Shown here: positions 43,114 through 52,026 of the stretch, one piece after another
Position numbering within the stretch: the stretch's first letter is position 1
Layout of the letters: every line of letters starts with the position of its first letter
Assembly (NCBI RefSeq): GCF_022827545.1
Contig: NZ_CP094673.1
Location: 1-57,500, forward strand
Direction of reading: 5' to 3'
Source of the DNA: Hymenobacter tibetensis
Lineage (GTDB): Bacteria; Bacteroidota; Bacteroidia; Cytophagales; Hymenobacteraceae
Length of the DNA stretch: 57,500 nucleotides
Program-made: the position numbers and the translations under genes
The notes under the pieces: model-generated
What the model was told of the DNA's origin: nothing
What the model saw: only the letters and a program-made list of their open reading frames with translations
Databases searched by the model: none

Positions 43114-44136
43114 ATGGAAAATGCACTTACGTCAGCTGTTGTAAGACAAGAATTGATTCCGTTATCTGAAGCAGCAAAGTGGCAGGCGGCTCTTCAAAAC
43201 ATACCTCACGCCTTTGGGCACACGTGGGAGAACTGTTACGCTATGCACCTTACAACAGGGTATCCAACTTACCTCTACCTGCTACAAAGTGGTGACACAA
43301 AAGTTGTTTGCCCACTAGCAGAACGGGTTTACCGGGGGTTTAAAGATATTGTAACTCCATATGGTTTTTCAGGATTTGTAAGCAATACAGATTTTCCAGA
43401 TTTCCAGAACTATTGGCTTCGTTTTGCTGCTCAAGCGGGTTATGTCTGTGGATATATCGGGCTGAATTCAGTTTTGCTGAGTGAAATAAATATTAATTTA
43501 ACAGAGGTCGTTATCTCTAATAGATTGTATGTATTAGATCTACGCCTACCCATACAAGAACTTTACCAAAACCTCAACAAAGGAAGGAAACGACAGTTGA
43601 AGAAATTCGAGGAACGAAAGCAAATGTATACCCTTGAAAAAAAAGGACTAAAAGAGTTTTTTCTCGCGCAGTATCACGACTTTTTTTCTGCTAGAGGCGC
43701 AGCTTCTACCTACAATTTCTCTATTCCTACTCTCTCTTATTTAATCGATTTAAATGAAATTATACTTATCGGCCATAGCGAGAACGGGGAAATAAAGGCA
43801 GTATCCATATTTGCTTATACCGCTCATATGGGTGAATATTTGTTTAACGTATCACTCCCTGGTTATGAAAATCAAGCCGCTTCCTTACTTTGGTATGGCG
43901 CATTGCTTTTAAAAGAAAAGCATGTGCCCTATTTCAATCTCGGAGGTGGCGTGAAGCCAGGTGATTCTATCGCTAGCTTCAAGCAACGGTTTGGCCCCTT
44001 GGACGTACCGTTAACGTGTCTCAAGCAAGTATATCAGGAAGCTCCTTACACAGCGCTCTGCGAGCAGGCGCAAGTAGATCCTGCTGACAAGCAAAGCTTT
44101 TTCCCGCCCTATTGGCGTGTTAACAGCCAGCAGTGA
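43114..44136 (+). CDS. FemAB/GNAT-like acyltransferase
   Basis: 340 aa. Two GNAT-like halves of the FemAB/BioF2-like fold: N-terminal half with GFSGFVSNTDFPDF, then RLYVLDLRLP, KGRKRQLKKFEER, and the C-terminal YFNLGGGVKPGDSIASFKQRFG, typical of FemAB-like transferases in glycan clusters. Expected to move an acyl or aminoacyl group onto an amino sugar. It begins 8 bases after the WbqC gene, coupled with it. The DNA is very AT-rich in its middle. Ligands cannot be deduced. Confidence 0.82.
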   Translation: MENALTSAVVRQELIPLSEAAKWQAALQNIPHAFGHTWENCYAMHLTTGYPTYLYLLQSGDTKVVCPLAERVYRGFKDIVTPYGFSGFVSNTDFPDFQNYWLRFAAQAGYVCGYIGLNSVLLSEININLTEVVISNRLYVLDLRLPIQELYQNLNKGRKRQLKKFEERKQMYTLEKKGLKEFFLAQYHDFFSARGAASTYNFSIPTLSYLIDLNEIILIGHSENGEIKAVSIFAYTAHMGEYLFNVSLPGYENQAASLLWYGALLLKEKHVPYFNLGGGVKPGDSIASFKQRFGPLDVPLTCLKQVYQEAPYTALCEQAQVDPADKQSFFPPYWRVNSQQ

Positions 44137-44262
44137 AATATCCGGTAGGCAACATAGCCGCTTTACAATCCGTCGAGAAGGCTAACAAAGCTAAGTCCTA
44201 AGTAATTCTTGCTGGATGCCAGCTGGCACACGTCCTTTTCAATTCTTCACCTACCAAGCTAC

Positions 44263-44961
44263 ATGTTCACCAAAACGGCCGAGTATTACGATGCTCTTTA
44301 CCAGTTCAAGGATTATGAGCAGGCATGTAATCAACTTCACCTCCTTATTCAGCAACAGGCTCCGCAAGCCAACAACCTGCTGGATGTAGCGTGCGGCACA
44401 GGCAAGCATTTGGAATACTTGCAACATCGCTATGCCTGTACCGGGTTGGACTTGAATTCGGAATTACTAGCCGTGGCTCGTACGCGCTGCCCTAATGTTC
44501 CGCTACAGGAGGCCGACATGACTGATTTTCAGTTGGCTGAGACCTTCGACGTGGTAGTATGCCTGTTTAGCTCTATTGGCTACGTGCAAACCGAAGAGAA
44601 TTTGCGAAAAGCAGTGACGTGTTTGGGCCAGCACTTAAATTCTGGTGGGCTGCTGGTAATAGAGCCCTGGATAACGCCCGAAAACTACTGGGTGGACAAA
44701 CTCACTGTTAATTTCGTTGATCAGCCCAACCTGAAAATAGCATGGATGTATATCAGCCAGTTACGAGGCCTCACTTCAGTTTTTGATATCAACTATTTGG
44801 TTGGTACTCCAGATGGCGTGAGCAGTTTTACCGAGAGTCATGTGATGGGTCTATGGACTGACAAGCAATATCGAGAAGCTATTGAAAGCGTGGGAGTAGC
44901 GGTACAGTATGACACCAAAGGCTTGTTTGGTCGAGGCATGTATTATGGCATCAAAGCCTGA
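44263..44961 (+). CDS. Class I SAM-dependent methyltransferase
   Basis: 232 aa. Motif I LLDVACGTGKHLEYL at about 40-54, acidic residue after the next strand (TGLDLNSELL), ADMTDFQ, and VVVCLFSSIGYV. Together with the N-terminal TAEYYDALYQFKDYE it most resembles the amino-sugar N-methyltransferase group (DesVI/TylM1-like). ATG 44263 chosen; the frame opens at a TTG further upstream. In the operon with the aminotransferase and FemAB-like genes, so a glycan methylation role is likely. Confidence 0.88.
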   Translation: MFTKTAEYYDALYQFKDYEQACNQLHLLIQQQAPQANNLLDVACGTGKHLEYLQHRYACTGLDLNSELLAVARTRCPNVPLQEADMTDFQLAETFDVVVCLFSSIGYVQTEENLRKAVTCLGQHLNSGGLLVIEPWITPENYWVDKLTVNFVDQPNLKIAWMYISQLRGLTSVFDINYLVGTPDGVSSFTESHVMGLWTDKQYREAIESVGVAVQYDTKGLFGRGMYYGIKA

Positions 44962-45011
44962 CCAACTTCAAATCTTCACCTTGTAGAACACCATTACCCT
45001 GACAAGAATGT

Positions 45012-45860
45012 ATGGTTGACATTAGTGTGTGGATTACCACTTACAACCACGAGGAATTTATTGCCCAAGCCATCGAAAGTGTGCTGATGCAGCAAACCAC
45101 TTTCACTTATGAGTTAGTAATTGGGGAAGACTGTTCGACGGATGGCACCCGGGATATTGTTCTTGACTACAAAGCACGATACCCCAACAAGATCCGTCTG
45201 CTGTTGCCAGAAACCAACTTAGGTATGGTACCCATGACCAAGGCTTCGTACGCATTGTGTACAGGGCGTTACATTTCTTGGCTCGATGGCGACGACTACT
45301 GGACCGACCCTCACAAACTACAGCAACAAGTCGAATTCCTCGAAGCACACCCTACATTCTCGCTTTGTTTTCACAAAGTAATGCTCCTAAACCAGACACT
45401 AGGATCAGAAACAGATTCCGGCGACCCAGCGTATAAAGAACTCGATAACACACTCGCAACCAAGCACTTAATTTATATTTACAACCCGGTGTATGCTCTG
45501 TCGGTGGTTCATCGAAACGTCCTAGGAGACGCATTGCCTGATTGGCTTTTTACGTTGCCTTATCCGGACTGGGGATTTTACTTAGCACTATCTCAATACG
45601 GTAATGCAAAATATTTACCTCAACCGATGGGCGTTTACCGAATTCACAAAGGCGGTGCTTATTCCGGACAAACCTTTAACCATAATGCCAGCCAAATTAT
45701 CAAGTTCTTCACATTGGTTAAAGGTCCATTCCAAAAGGAATTCGGCGCGGAAATAGATAGTGTAATTCGCTATTATCACTCCATGTTGTTCAAAAGGAAT
45801 TTCAAGCAGTTCAAGTTGCTAGAAGCGGCGAAACATGGAATTCTTAGACTGCTTAGGTAA
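45012..45860 (+). CDS. Glycosyltransferase family 2
   Basis: 282 aa. GT-A motifs: VWITTYNHEEFIAQAIESV at the N-terminus, GEDCSTDGTRDI (about 37-48), and WLDGDDYWTDP (about 89-99), with the DxD in LDGDD. No transmembrane segment, so a cytosolic or peripheral enzyme. Last gene of the plus-strand polysaccharide operon; it converges with the Wzt-like ATPase with 27 bp between stops. Sugar and acceptor unknown. Confidence 0.93.
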   Translation: MVDISVWITTYNHEEFIAQAIESVLMQQTTFTYELVIGEDCSTDGTRDIVLDYKARYPNKIRLLLPETNLGMVPMTKASYALCTGRYISWLDGDDYWTDPHKLQQQVEFLEAHPTFSLCFHKVMLLNQTLGSETDSGDPAYKELDNTLATKHLIYIYNPVYALSVVHRNVLGDALPDWLFTLPYPDWGFYLALSQYGNAKYLPQPMGVYRIHKGGAYSGQTFNHNASQIIKFFTLVKGPFQKEFGAEIDSVIRYYHSMLFKRNFKQFKLLEAAKHGILRLLR

Positions 45861-45887
45861 GCAGACCAGGCTTGTGGAAGAAGGGAA

Positions 45888-47177
45888 TTATATGACAGGA
45901 ACCGTAGTATCGGTTTGGACGATGCGAAAAGGTAGCTGAGGACGGACAATTCCCCACCATTTGCCGTACCATAGCGTACCTGTTCGATAGTCCTCTAAAT
46001 CGAAGCTAAGGCACTGCTCGTAGTCGAACAGATTGGTAGTAGTATCTCTGAGAACGTAGAGATTGATGTAGAATGACCCGTCGTTGAGAAAATTACCGGG
46101 AATAGTGCATTCTCCACTTACCACCCCTTTCTGGCATAGAATAGGAACCGTCGCCACATCAAAAACACACTCTCCGTTATAAGAAAACAAGGTAAGATGC
46201 GTACTAATAGCAGCATCCTCCACGAAATTCCAGAACTCGAATTTGATGGTGAGTGGAGTGCGGATATCCAAGGGAGCATCGGGCTGGGAGAGGTGAGGTA
46301 TCAACTCCAACTGCTTGAACCTGATGTTGCTGTTGCCAGGAGCTTCAGCCGGGGTGGTCCAGCTTTGCTTGGGATGTATTTGTTGATTATTAGTTAGATA
46401 CTTGTTAACCACGGCAGCAGCTTCGCCAGTAGCCTTCACTTTACCTTGTTGTAGCCACAAGCCCTTGTCGCACAGATTATTAATAGCCTGCATATTGTGG
46501 CTAACAAAAAGGATAGTACGTCCCTGCGTCTGGGATACCTCACGCATTTTGCCCAGGCACTTTTTCTGAAAGTCTGCGTCGCCAACTGCCAACACCTCGT
46601 CGATGATGAGGATATCGGGCTCTAAGTGAGCTGCTACAGCAAAGGCCAAACGAACATACATCCCGGAGGAATAACGCTTCACTGGTGTGTCTAGGAACTT
46701 TTCTACTCCCGAAAAAGCTGCTATTTCATCGAATTTGGCTTGAATCTCTGGCTTGGTCATGCCCAAGATATACCCGCTCAAAAAGATGTTTTCCCGGCCG
46801 GACAATTCGGAATGGAATCCGGTACCAACTTCCAATAAGCTACTAATTTTTCCCCGGCCTCGGATTGATCCATGAGTAGGACGAATAATGCGGGAAATGA
46901 TTTTCAGCAGCGTGGACTTTCCTGCCCCGTTATTGCCAATAATACCCCATACCTCCCCTTTGTTCACTTCTAGGTTGATATCTTGGAGCGCCCACAAAGC
47001 GTGAGGACTAAGGGCGTAAATAGATTGGTCTTCGGGCTGCTGAAAAAACGGAACCTGCTGCTTACGTACGGAGGTGGTCCACCAACGCTGCAAGTCCTGA
47101 AGCAAGTAGCCTGTGCCAATAGTGCCCAGCCGGTACATTTTTGAGAGCTTCTCAATTTGAATTACTACGTCGCTCAT
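45888..47177 (-). CDS. Wzt-like polysaccharide ABC transporter ATPase with C-terminal carbohydrate-binding domain
   Basis: 429 aa from ATG 47177, which leaves 13 bases after the permease stop. ABC domain about 10-240: Walker A GNNGAGKSTLLKI, signature YSSGMYVRLAFA, Walker B DILIIDEVLAVGD, H-loop FVSHN. C-terminal domain about 285-429 (FKQLELIPHL, PLTIKFEFWNF, YINLYVLRD) matches the Wzt_C beta-sandwich, which in known systems reads the modified end of the glycan chain before export. It follows the Wzm-like permease, forming a transporter for the cluster's glycan. Confidence 0.92.
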   Translation of the reverse strand: MSDVVIQIEKLSKMYRLGTIGTGYLLQDLQRWWTTSVRKQQVPFFQQPEDQSIYALSPHALWALQDINLEVNKGEVWGIIGNNGAGKSTLLKIISRIIRPTHGSIRGRGKISSLLEVGTGFHSELSGRENIFLSGYILGMTKPEIQAKFDEIAAFSGVEKFLDTPVKRYSSGMYVRLAFAVAAHLEPDILIIDEVLAVGDADFQKKCLGKMREVSQTQGRTILFVSHNMQAINNLCDKGLWLQQGKVKATGEAAAVVNKYLTNNQQIHPKQSWTTPAEAPGNSNIRFKQLELIPHLSQPDAPLDIRTPLTIKFEFWNFVEDAAISTHLTLFSYNGECVFDVATVPILCQKGVVSGECTIPGNFLNDGSFYINLYVLRDTTTNLFDYEQCLSFDLEDYRTGTLWYGKWWGIVRPQLPFRIVQTDTTVPVI

Positions 47178-47190
47178 ATTGCCAGGCGTC

Positions 47191-48042
47191 TTACAGAATA
47201 TCAATTAGCTTGTCTCCCTGTTTGTTGAAAACAAGGAGTGCGGCCAGCAATAGTATCCCAGCAAATAAGCCACTGTAAGCGAGTTGGGAAAACTGCACTG
47301 AACCTTGTCCGAACAGGGCGCGGCGGAACAGCTCAAAAAGTGGAGTTAGTGGGTTAAGCAACACAACCCATCGCCACCGTTCCGACACTTGATCGACTGG
47401 GTAGATGATGGGGGTTAGAAACATGAACAGGCGCACGCCCATACTTATCAAGTGCACCATGTCTCGATACTTTGCCGTTATCACGGAAAATAGTAAACCT
47501 AATCCTAGACTTATTACGCCAACTAGCAATATAGCCACTGGCACCAATATTAGGCTCGAAGCGCTTGGCACAGGCAGGCCACGGAATAGTATGTACCACC
47601 CAAGCACTAGTAGAAGCAAACTCAACTGAATACCGAAATGAAAAAAGTGGCCAGAAAGACGAGAGATGGGAACTATGAGGCGTGGAAAGTAGACTTTGCT
47701 GAAAATCTGAGCGTTGTCTCGAAAAGTAGCGGCAATACCTAGAAAAGTATCGTTAAAGAAGTTCCAGAGCACGATTCCAGCGAAGTAGAATAAAGCTGGT
47801 GGCACATCACCAGTCGACATGCCAACTACTTTGCCGAAAACAAGCACGTACGTAACGAGCGTAAGCACTGGTTGCAACAACACCCAAAACGGCCCTAAAA
47901 TGGTTTGCTGATAGATGAGCAAAAAATCTCGGCGGACTAGACCTACCGCCAGATGGCGATATTCCCACAATTCAACTATGCTAGAGCCCCACCAGCTGGT
48001 ACGATTCTCGATTTGCCAGTCCCACTTTTTCTCAACGGCCAT
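47191..48042 (-). CDS. Wzm-like polysaccharide ABC transporter permease
   Basis: 283 aa ABC-2 type permease. N-terminal ELWEYRHLAVGLVRRDFLLIYQQTILGPFWVLLQP is the conserved amphipathic start of the family. Six membrane segments follow (about 52-72, 83-100, 130-155, 165-190, 200-220, 255-275), with KVYFPRLIVPIS in the conserved loop. It pairs with the Wzt-like ATPase to export a lipid-linked glycan across the inner membrane. Preceded by a GT2 gene and the hairpin at 48073-48113. Start ATG 48042. Confidence 0.92.
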   Translation of the reverse strand: MAVEKKWDWQIENRTSWWGSSIVELWEYRHLAVGLVRRDFLLIYQQTILGPFWVLLQPVLTLVTYVLVFGKVVGMSTGDVPPALFYFAGIVLWNFFNDTFLGIAATFRDNAQIFSKVYFPRLIVPISRLSGHFFHFGIQLSLLLLVLGWYILFRGLPVPSASSLILVPVAILLVGVISLGLGLLFSVITAKYRDMVHLISMGVRLFMFLTPIIYPVDQVSERWRWVVLLNPLTPLFELFRRALFGQGSVQFSQLAYSGLFAGILLLAALLVFNKQGDKLIDIL

Positions 48043-48072
48043 TTAAGTTGCTTACACTGTTGTTAGGTGGTA

Positions 48073-48113
48073 ATCGTTGTGGCAGAAACGACTATTGTTT
48101 CTGCCACAACGAT
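48073..48113. other. Hairpin between GT2 and permease genes
   Basis: Perfect 17-bp stem (ATCGTTGTGGCAGAAAC and complement) with a 7-nt loop (coordinates may be off by one). On the minus strand it begins in the last codons of the GT2 gene and puts its stop codon in the loop; no T-run follows. It lies inside the operon, so it could be an attenuator, a stabilising or processing structure, or a partial terminator. Confidence 0.65.
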
Positions 48114-49153
48114 GGAATTTTACTGTACCTGGCAAAGTCTTTCGCTTTGTATTTCGCATACTGCAAATAAACTCTGAAGTCTTTGCTCATTTCTAATGCC
48201 CCCTGCGCTTGGATCAATGCTGCTGATCGGTTGTTCTCCACCAAGGACATAGCCAGTGAAAGACAATAAAGCGCGTATTCACGCCGGGCTATCCGCTTTG
48301 TGTTTGCCCGCTCGCTTTCAGGCAGATACCTCTGCATTATATCAATCACCTTGCTGATGTCACGGATATTCTGCCCATTGGCGATAGACAATTGCGTGAT
48401 ACTATTATTGCCCCAATAGCGGTACATAGACAAGCACTTGGGCGAGTATGCAACTGAAAAATGTGCTGCTATACGCGTCCACATTTCCCAATCTTCGCCG
48501 TAGTGCACGGCGTAGAAGCTACCAAGTTGCTCATACACTTTTCGCTTAACCACGATGGAAGGCGGCTGCACGCGCAGCTTTTGGGCGTTCAATACCAGAA
48601 AATCTTTCAGCAATCCGGATGCCTGCATTAGCGGGTTCGGAACGTAGAAGCTTTGGTCGCCTTCTATTGCCTTCGGTGTATTGAAGATTGTGATACTAAA
48701 GGCGGTATTGGTAAAAGCAGCACCGGCCTCAGGATACTGGTGGAAAAGCGCTTCCACTTCTCCATAGAACCCAGGCATAATTAAATCATCACCGTGTAGG
48801 ATATGCACCCATTCTCCCAAAGAGCGGTTCAGACAGGTTTCAAAGTTGCGTAAGCTGCCTACGTTCTGCTCTTGGCGGAAATATTCCACTCGGTTCTTGC
48901 CTATGCGCTTCACCAATTCTTCTACGTCCCCATCCGTGCTACAGTCGTCAACCACCATTATCTGCATTTTTTCTGGACCTGGTGCTTGGGACAGCACACA
49001 TTCCAAGGTCTCCTGCAAGAAAGCAAAACAATTATAAGCGGGAATCATTACCGACCACTGAGGCCTGTGCACATGGGCAGGCACCGGCTCGATCTGGGGC
49101 GGTGTGCTGGGAATTCGCTCACGTTGAATGCTGGTAACTTTTGAAGAGAACAT
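48092..49153 (-). CDS. Glycosyltransferase family 2
   Basis: 353 aa. GT-A motifs WSVMIPAYNCFAFLQETLECVL (about 33-54), VVDDCSTDGDVEELV, and ILHGDDLIMPGFY with the metal-binding DD; then FTNTAFSI and YGEDWEMWTRIAAHF, as in GT2 enzymes of surface-glycan loci. A basic N-terminal tail of about 30 residues precedes the domain. First gene of the minus-strand operon with the Wzm/Wzt-like transporter, so it acts in assembly of the same glycan. Confidence 0.93.
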   Translation of the reverse strand: MFSSKVTSIQRERIPSTPPQIEPVPAHVHRPQWSVMIPAYNCFAFLQETLECVLSQAPGPEKMQIMVVDDCSTDGDVEELVKRIGKNRVEYFRQEQNVGSLRNFETCLNRSLGEWVHILHGDDLIMPGFYGEVEALFHQYPEAGAAFTNTAFSITIFNTPKAIEGDQSFYVPNPLMQASGLLKDFLVLNAQKLRVQPPSIVVKRKVYEQLGSFYAVHYGEDWEMWTRIAAHFSVAYSPKCLSMYRYWGNNSITQLSIANGQNIRDISKVIDIMQRYLPESERANTKRIARREYALYCLSLAMSLVENNRSAALIQAQGALEMSKDFRVYLQYAKYKAKDFARYSKIPSLWQKQ

Positions 49154-50187
49154 TATCCTCTAAGTGTTGCTGAATGGCGAATGCCATCGGGTGAGTATTC
49201 AAGCAACTAGTATGCTACCCGCCAACGACCTGCATTTGAAAAAATTCAGTCTGGTATTAATATGAGAAGATTGGACTTGAACAGCAAGTTAGTGATTATT
49301 ACGGAAAAATTATTACAGTGCTCAAGTGTATGTAAAAATTTTAATGATAAAATTATATTAATAAGCGTTTGTTGTACATACAAAGGCTAAGCAAAGCCGA
49401 CTACCACGTTATGGCTCGTCGTACCTAGCTTCTAATACAAGCAATTGTACAAGAGCGAAAGAAAGGAATGAACCCTAACCTCAGTTTAGTCTTTTTGCTT
49501 TGTTGCTTTCATCTCACTGGCATTTTATCTTGTTTTTACTTTCTATATGAGAGCTTATTATTGCTTTTTTCATTAGTGCTACAGGGGCACTTCATTTTCG
49601 TGCCTAATTTATAGTTGCATGAAATCCACGTACACCTAGGGCTTTGGCCACGCTCTAGCAGTATACCGGGAGTTCATCAGATACACAATTGATGACTACG
49701 GGTATAGGGTACATCATCTCTCTATCTTATAGGTTACTGCTGGCTGCAGGATAAACATACTTTACTCTAAGTGGGCTTTACTACCTCCTTACTACGTCGG
49801 ATATACCCTTTTTTCCAAACCACTACCATGTGGCAGCAACAGCATGCTCAGTTTCATGGACAACGCCTACGTATTAGTCCCACTCTTTTTCTTTTCGGCT
49901 TGTGACTGTGGCTTAAAACGGCATTCGGTCACAGTGCCAACTACTTCTATTCTAAAGTCACAGTCTTCGTAAAATACAGCCGCCTAGTTTCTATATACCG
50001 GAGGCTTCAAGAAAGTCAACGGGACGGTTTCGCGTAAAAGAAGGCGAATTCGGGTTCGTCTGCTGCCCCGTCGTCACGTTTCAAGAATATTCGTGAGTTT
50101 TGACGCAGTGCATATAAGCCTAAGTCACTGAGCCGATGGCCAAGCGTGTCACGTAATCCACCGGTATCGGCAAAGACAAACCTTACT
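49154..50187. other. Gene-free 1-kb region
   Basis: About 1.03 kb between divergent GT2 and pectinesterase genes. AT-rich at about 49250-49400 and 49450-49600, no long frame with features. A minus-strand frame of 99 codons (50016-50315) overlaps the pectinesterase start and has no domain; I do not call it. No tRNA or repeat recognised. It probably carries both promoters. Confidence 0.55.
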
Positions 50188-51180
50188 ATGAAGCTATTAA
50201 CGCTTTTCCTCTCAGGCAGTCTGCTGCTAGTAGGCCCTGTTTTGTATGCCCAGACAACGCCTCCGTCATACAACGAACCAGTACGCCTAACAGTGGCAGC
50301 CGATGGCTCGGGCAACTACCGCACCATTCAAGAAGCTGTCATGGCCGTGCGCGACTTCATGCAGGTGGAAGCTACTATCTTCATCAAGAATGGCACCTAC
50401 CGCGAGAAGCTCCTAATTCCTTCGCAAAAGACGCATATCACGCTAATCGGAGAAAGCAAAGAAGGGGTTATCATCACGTATGGCGACTATTCTGGCGACG
50501 CTGAGAAGCACACCACGTACAGCTCTTCCACAGTACGCGTACAAGGCAACGACTTCACGGCCGAGAATATCACCTTTGAAAATTCAGCTGGCCGGGTGGG
50601 GCAAGCTGTAGCCCTGCACGTAGAGGGCGACCGAGCAGTGTTTCGCAACTGCCGTATGCTGGGCAATCAGGATACGCTGTTCCTGGCCATCGAAAACAGC
50701 CGCCAATATTACCAGGACTGTTATATCGAGGGCACCACCGACTTCATATTTGGTGCCAGCACAGCCGTGTTCGACCATTGCCGTATTTTCAGTAAGAGCG
50801 ACTCATACATCACAGCTGCTTCCACCACGCCTCGGCAGCTGTATGGTTTTGTGTTCCTGGACTGCCAGCTTTCGGCGGCTCCCGAAGCTAAGAAAGTGTA
50901 TTTAGGCCGGCCCTGGCGGCCGCACGCGCGGGTGGTATTCCTTCGCACCGACATGGGCGCGCATATCTTGCCGGTGGGCTGGCACAACTGGGACAAGCCT
51001 GAAAATGAAAAAACAAGTTATTACGCTGAATACCAGTCCAAAGGACCAGGTGCTATCACCCAAGGCCGAGCCTCTTGGGTTCGGCAGCTAACAGCACGAG
51101 AAGCTCGTCAGTATACTTTGAAGCACGTGTTTGCTGGTACAGAAGCGTGGATACCGAATCGAACACAACCACAACCTTGA
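50188..51180 (+). CDS. Pectinesterase (CE8)
   Basis: 330 aa starting at ATG 50188, with a signal peptide (about 1-20, ending LYAQ). Right-handed beta-helix of family CE8 with all signature motifs: VAADGSGNYRTIQEAV, NGTYREKL (GxYxE), VALHV, GNQDTLF, TTDFIFG (catalytic Asp), and YLGRPWRPHA. The conserved Asp residues and Arg lie in the QDT, DFIFG and LGRPW blocks. It removes methyl esters from homogalacturonan. Separated from the rhamnogalacturonan operon by the polysaccharide cluster. No T9SS tail visible. Confidence 0.95.
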   Translation: MKLLTLFLSGSLLLVGPVLYAQTTPPSYNEPVRLTVAADGSGNYRTIQEAVMAVRDFMQVEATIFIKNGTYREKLLIPSQKTHITLIGESKEGVIITYGDYSGDAEKHTTYSSSTVRVQGNDFTAENITFENSAGRVGQAVALHVEGDRAVFRNCRMLGNQDTLFLAIENSRQYYQDCYIEGTTDFIFGASTAVFDHCRIFSKSDSYITAASTTPRQLYGFVFLDCQLSAAPEAKKVYLGRPWRPHARVVFLRTDMGAHILPVGWHNWDKPENEKTSYYAEYQSKGPGAITQGRASWVRQLTAREARQYTLKHVFAGTEAWIPNRTQPQP

Positions 51181-51536
51181 TTATTGCGGTTACGCTTGGC
51201 GAAGGCCACCATCTGCCTGAGTCGGCAGTAGAGGTTTGTTTTGTGCTTTCACCCCGACAGCATTGGTGCTACATAGTAACACGCAAGCCTTTACCAGACA
51301 GGTTGTGATAAGTCTATAATAAAGAGGCCCTTTGTTCTGGTTATAAACTGCGAATCTGGTAGCAAGAAAGTGGCCAACAAGTCTATGTACACTGAACCCT
51401 TGCCCTGATGACGAAATCCTTTCTGGCTTTTCTAAAACAGAATCCTACCGTGTTCTAGCTACGGGTCATCTGGGAAAATAACCACTAGCCGCTATGACAC
51501 ATAGTCCACGTAGATGGATGTGGTAAGTCTATCTGC
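51181..51536. other. Intergenic region
   Basis: About 356 bp between the pectinesterase and the HxlR gene (convergent). No recognised gene or clear hairpin; a 77-codon plus-strand frame overlaps the pectinesterase end. Confidence 0.4.
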
Positions 51537-51947
51537 TTAGCGAACTGGGCTGTTACGCTGATGTTGCAGGATGTCAGGTACCCGGGCTTCCACCCAGTCA
51601 GCCAAATCCCGCACCCTAGCTGCGGCCTGCTCTCCCCAGGGCGTTAAGCTGTATTCAACGTGCGGAGGAACCACTCCGTAGGCCACGCGCTGTACAAGTC
51701 CATCACTTTCCAGCCGTTGCAACGTCTGAGCCAACATTCGTTCGCTTACGCCCCCAATCAAACGCCGGAGTTCACTGAAACGCCGGGTGTTGCCTTCTAA
51801 AGCAAGTAGTGCCAGCACGCCCCAGCGGCTGGTTATATGCTGCAGAATTGCGCGAGAAGGACAAGCAGCCGACAACACATCGCCGCGTCGTAACTGCTCG
51901 GACAACATGGTGGGGGCTTCTACGGCTAAGGCTGCTTCTTTTTTCAT
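51537..51947 (-). CDS. HxlR-family transcriptional regulator
   Basis: 136 aa. Winged-helix domain typical of HxlR: ILQHITSRWGVLALLALEGNTRRFSELRRLIGGVSERMLAQTLQRLESDGLVQRVAYGVVPPHVEYSLTPWGE. A Cys near the N-terminus (LSAACPSRAIL) is in the position of the redox-sensitive Cys of YodB/HypR-like members, so quinone or electrophile sensing is a reasonable guess. Start ATG 51947; an upstream frame (to 52004) would run through the operator and is less likely. Divergent from a reductase gene and bound to its promoter region by the palindrome at 51965-51983. Confidence 0.92.
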   Translation of the reverse strand: MKKEAALAVEAPTMLSEQLRRGDVLSAACPSRAILQHITSRWGVLALLALEGNTRRFSELRRLIGGVSERMLAQTLQRLESDGLVQRVAYGVVPPHVEYSLTPWGEQAAARVRDLADWVEARVPDILQHQRNSPVR

Positions 51948-51964
51948 ACTTACCTTTTTGTACG

Positions 51965-51983
51965 TACTTACGTTGCGTAAGTA
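51965..51983. promoter_or_regulatory. HxlR-type operator palindrome
   Basis: Perfect 8-bp inverted repeat TACTTACG-TTG-CGTAAGTA with a 3-nt spacer, centred in the 79-bp gap between the HxlR gene and the NAD(P)H-binding reductase gene. This TACTTA/TAAGTA symmetry agrees with operators of HxlR/YodB-type repressors. It lies about 18 bp before the HxlR ATG, so it would control both genes. Confidence 0.75.
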
Positions 51984-51990
51984 TAGCAAG

Positions 51991-51998
51991 TAATTTTG
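51991..51998 (+). promoter_or_regulatory. -7 promoter element candidate
   Basis: TAATTTTG fits the Bacteroidota -7 consensus TAnnTTTG, 29 bp before the reductase ATG and just downstream of the HxlR palindrome, so a repressor bound there would block it. The -33 element is not convincing. Confidence 0.5.
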
Positions 51999-52026
51999 TG
52001 GCATTCATCACTTAATTCAGTATGCC

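Noticed and set aside
50016..50315. 99-codon minus-strand gene at the pectinesterase start
   Set aside because: Overlaps the CE8 signal peptide region and lacks any domain.
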